DNA from: Promethearchaeota archaeon | GTDB taxonomy: Archaea; Asgardarchaeota; Lokiarchaeia; Sigyniarchaeales; SOKP01 | DNA length: 35,174 nt | Assembly: GCA_004524365.1 (NCBI GenBank) | Contig: SDNL01000005.1 | Location: 1 to 35,174, forward strand | Reading direction: 5' to 3' | In this document: positions 33,050 through 35,174 of the stretch, piece by piece | Position numbering within the stretch: the first letter of the stretch is position 1 | How the letters are laid out: each line of letters starts with the position of its first letter | Program-made: the position numbers and the translations under genes | The notes under the pieces: generated by a model | What the model was told of the DNA's origin: nothing | What the model saw: the letters and a program-made list of their open reading frames with translations, nothing else | The model's database searches: none

Positions 33050-33868
33050 TTAGCTTTCTTCCTTATCTTTAACAATTGTCCCTCCTGCCCTTCTTGTTGC
33101 TTTTTTCTTAAATTGTAATTGAAATCCAGGTGTATAATTCATATATTTCGGAATCGGATATCTCAATCCCGCCTTATGAGTTGCTTTCAAGCCTTTTATA
33201 ATTGTTTCAAGTTTAGTTTCTGGGAGGGAAAATAACACTTCATTATCTTCTGCACCACCCCATACTCTATCACCATTACCGAGAATGATTAATTGTGGTT
33301 CATTAGTTTGGAGTGGTTTAATCACCCCCTCATGGCATGATCCCATTCTTCCAGCGGCTGCAAAGTTCATCACACCCCCCTTCATATAGAGATAGCCTTG
33401 TATGAATCGCATTGCTTGAGCGGGATTACAATAAATTTGTATAATGTCTGGGATTATTTTTGTTCGTGTTAAAGGAGAAATTACAATACCGAAGTATTTT
33501 TCAGGAAGAAGATAAAGACAATCGTTTAGTTTCTTAGAGGTCTCCAAATCTTTCGAATAAAGTCCTACATTAAATTTATGTCCCCATTTAGCTGTTTCGT
33601 CTGATATATCATCCCATCTATATACCATTCTTGCCAATTTACATACTACATCCTCCTCAGTGATTGCGATCGTCCATCCATAGGAACGCGCCATTTTAAA
33701 ATTTTGACATACAAAGTTTTGTAAATTTAAGTCTTTTTTTGGTCTTTTAGCATTTTTAGGGATTTCTTCTTCACTCTTAATTAATTTTATAGCCAGTGGA
33801 AAGGATGTGGGTCTAATATATTCCTCAATTTCTTTTCCATAGTTTCTATACGGTTCTAAATCTTGCAT
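33050..33868 (-). CDS. DUF169 family protein
   Basis: 272 residues. Matches DUF169 (archaeal/bacterial COG2043-like) along its length: YIRPTSFPLAIKLIKSEEEIP, CQNFKMARSYGWTIAITEEDVVCKLA, the PARA-like NPAQAMRFIQGYLY, CHEGVIKPL, ILGNGDRVWGGAEDNEVLFSLP and GLRYPIPKYM. The conserved cysteines suggest a bound metal or cofactor, but the function of the family is not established. An orphan ribbon-helix-helix ORF lies upstream on the same strand. Confidence 0.87.
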   Translation of the reverse strand: MQDLEPYRNYGKEIEEYIRPTSFPLAIKLIKSEEEIPKNAKRPKKDLNLQNFVCQNFKMARSYGWTIAITEEDVVCKLARMVYRWDDISDETAKWGHKFNVGLYSKDLETSKKLNDCLYLLPEKYFGIVISPLTRTKIIPDIIQIYCNPAQAMRFIQGYLYMKGGVMNFAAAGRMGSCHEGVIKPLQTNEPQLIILGNGDRVWGGAEDNEVLFSLPETKLETIIKGLKATHKAGLRYPIPKYMNYTPGFQLQFKKKATRRAGGTIVKDKEES

Positions 33869-34009
33869 AATTAATCTCTATATACAATTAGTATTTAACA
33901 AAAATAAGAATTAACAAATAAAAAAATTGCCTCTAGAGAATATTCAATTACTTTCCATTGCTCTAATTAAAATTTAAGAACAATAAGAAAAAAAAGAAAA
34001 AAATATAAT

Positions 34010-34192
34010 TTATTCACTTCGAACAAGGCTTTTAAGTTCTGTTTTTAAGAGATCCCTTATCGCAACTCGAATCGCCTCAGACCGATTGGGATAATAGTTG
34101 CTTTCTACTAATTCCTCAATTCCTTTGATATACTGCTCAGGAACATGACAAGTGATGAGTTTTATAGTTCGACACCCATTGTTTTTTAAAAT
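34010..34192 (-). CDS. Ribbon-helix-helix DNA-binding protein with no canonical start
   Basis: The frame encodes RTIKLITCHVPEQYIKGIEELV and YYPNRSEAIRVAIRDLLK, the typical archaeal CopG/NikR-type ribbon-helix-helix domain: a strand followed by two helices with the NRSEAIR turn. No ATG, GTG or TTG precedes it in frame after the upstream TAA; the ATT at 34192 is the only plausible start, but it lacks a ribosome binding site. Alternatively an out-of-frame ATG at 34179 (ATGGGTGTCGAACT) would fuse correctly if one T were inserted, which would make this a frameshifted or mis-sequenced gene. Such proteins are short transcriptional regulators. It lies 141 nt upstream of the DUF169 gene. Confidence 0.6.
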   Translation of the reverse strand: MLKNNGCRTIKLITCHVPEQYIKGIEELVESNYYPNRSEAIRVAIRDLLKTELKSLVRSE

Positions 34193-34346
34193 ATTATTTT
34201 GTTAATTCTAGGGAGAGTATTTTGAAATATTAATTTATATAATACTAGAATAATACAAGCTATTGGTAATTTCAATATTGTATTAGCAGAGCTATTGATT
34301 AAACAAAAATCAATAATTTAAAATTATATCGAATTTTTGGTACAAT

Positions 34347-35009
34347 ATGAGTTTTTTGGATACATTTTACCAAAAGATTAATGGATGTTATTTTGCTTTT
34401 TTAGGTGCGGGTACTTCTTTATTAAGTATCTTTATTGCGTATATATTATTCATTCAAGTAGATCCCTCATTTACTATTTTTACCCATTTCATTAGCGATC
34501 TGGGTGATGGTCCAAATGGTTCCAATTTAGTCTTCAATATAGGCATTATTATTGGCTCCTTTATTTCTATCTTTTTCTATATATTTCTTACCAAGTTCTT
34601 AATAAATCATGATGGCAATACATTATTATCTGGGCTAGGATTAATATTTGGGATAGTCTCTTTTATAGGAGGGCTTTTAGTGGGGTCTTTTCCAAGTGCT
34701 ACTGCCCCCTTGGCTCATCGTGTTGGTGCCCTCATGTCGTTTGGTGGGTCTTTTTTCATTTCTATCTTTTATTCTCTTGCAGAATTAACTACTCCCAACT
34801 TTAATAAAAAAGTAGCAGTCTTAGGTTTCTTGATTGCCCCATTCCCGATTATGTTTCTTTTGACATACTTGTTTTTACATTTCCCAGGGATTAACAGTAC
34901 AATTCCGATTTTCATAGAATGGCTTTCTTACTTTACTAGAATGGCTTGGATTTTTACTCAGAGTATCTATATCTATAAATTACAATTAGAAAAGAAAAAC
35001 ATAAGCTAG
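34347..35009 (+). CDS. DUF998-like six-helix membrane protein
   Basis: 220 residues with six hydrophobic segments. The FTHFISDLGDGPNGSNLVFNIGI stretch after helix 1 is the DUF998 hallmark ('ISDLG......(N/F)..(G)'), and AHRVGALMSFGGSFF matches the helix 3-4 region. The family is related to cytochrome-b561-like or PAP2-like membrane folds but has no established function. No heme-ligand pair is obvious. Confidence 0.75.
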   Translation: MSFLDTFYQKINGCYFAFLGAGTSLLSIFIAYILFIQVDPSFTIFTHFISDLGDGPNGSNLVFNIGIIIGSFISIFFYIFLTKFLINHDGNTLLSGLGLIFGIVSFIGGLLVGSFPSATAPLAHRVGALMSFGGSFFISIFYSLAELTTPNFNKKVAVLGFLIAPFPIMFLLTYLFLHFPGINSTIPIFIEWLSYFTRMAWIFTQSIYIYKLQLEKKNIS

Positions 35010-35096
35010 GAATTTTTAGAAAGTAAATTAAGCCTTTAAATTTAGATAATAAAAGCAAAAATTAAAAATAAAAAAAATAATAATTAGATAGAAGGA

Positions 35097-35174
35097 TTAG
35101 AATTGATAAAAACCAATTAAATGGTTTTTCCACTTGCTCCAAGGTTTTAATTCTTCTCCTTCCTTTTTATTCAA
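35097..35174 (-). CDS. C-terminal end of a gene running off the right edge
   Basis: The minus strand has a 25-codon open frame to TAA at 35097-35099, ending LIGFYQF and containing KPWSKWKNHL, with coding-like composition. The remainder is outside the window, so the product cannot be named. Confidence 0.3.
   Translation of the reverse strand: MNKKEGEELKPWSKWKNHLIGFYQF

Overview
The window reads as an AT-rich Asgard archaeon, most likely Lokiarchaeia-like. Archaeal markers are a histone-fold gene, ribosomal proteins S13-S4-S11 in archaeal order, a TrmB-type regulator, CofC (coenzyme F420 synthesis), DUF211 and DUF169 proteins and an HdrA/MvhD/FrhB redox module. Asgard-type, eukaryote-like features are a Ras/Rab-like small GTPase, a longin-like protein, and selenocysteine (Sec) recoding with a SECIS candidate that has a eukaryote-style kink-turn core. 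Lokiarchaeal selenoproteins with eukaryote-like SECIS elements are already described in the literature, so the principle is known; the details here are specific.

Layout. 1-8.6 kb holds housekeeping genes: a partial phosphodiesterase-like gene, a GH3 glycosidase, a D-2-hydroxyacid dehydrogenase, an RNA 2',3'-cyclic phosphodiesterase, a CPBP membrane protease, a HAD phosphatase, DUF211, small conserved archaeal proteins and a HIT protein. 8.7-11.9 kb holds a histone, a 0.68-kb noncoding gap with a candidate structured RNA, a TrmB-type regulator, a small GTPase and CofC. 12.0-13.5 kb holds a coiled-coil protein and a small helical protein on the minus strand. 13.8-17.8 kb is the core of the window: hdrA (three in-frame UGA), mvhD (two in-frame UGA), a SECIS-like element, then an FrhB-like F420 oxidoreductase. 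18.0-20.2 kb is a minus-strand pair, thioesterase plus a 2-hydroxyacyl-CoA lyase (ILVBL/HACL2-like). It lies between frhB and a decayed copy of the frhB 3' end. 20.7-22.2 kb is the S13-S4-S11 cluster. 22.3-28.6 kb holds the longin-like gene, an IS200/IS605-type right-end (omega-RNA-like) relic, a protein with 57-bp repeats, nadE and unknowns. 28.7-35.2 kb holds an N6-adenine methyltransferase with a coupled partner, a tandem-duplicated cysteine-motif protein, a ZIP transporter, DUF169, a ribbon-helix-helix ORF lacking a normal start, and a DUF998-like membrane protein.

How the genes fit together. HdrA (FAD, Fe-S, Sec), MvhD (Fe-S adaptor, Sec) and FrhB (F420H2 oxidoreductase) look like the core of an F420-linked electron-bifurcating or confurcating complex, and cofC nearby supports F420 use. 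UGA is recoded five times in two adjacent cistrons, while UGA also ends another gene in the window, so this is context-dependent recoding rather than a changed code. Several genes (S13, the GTPase, the thioesterase, possibly the RHH protein) have full-length conserved reading frames with no ATG/GTG/TTG available, and in-frame AUU codons sit where the start should be.
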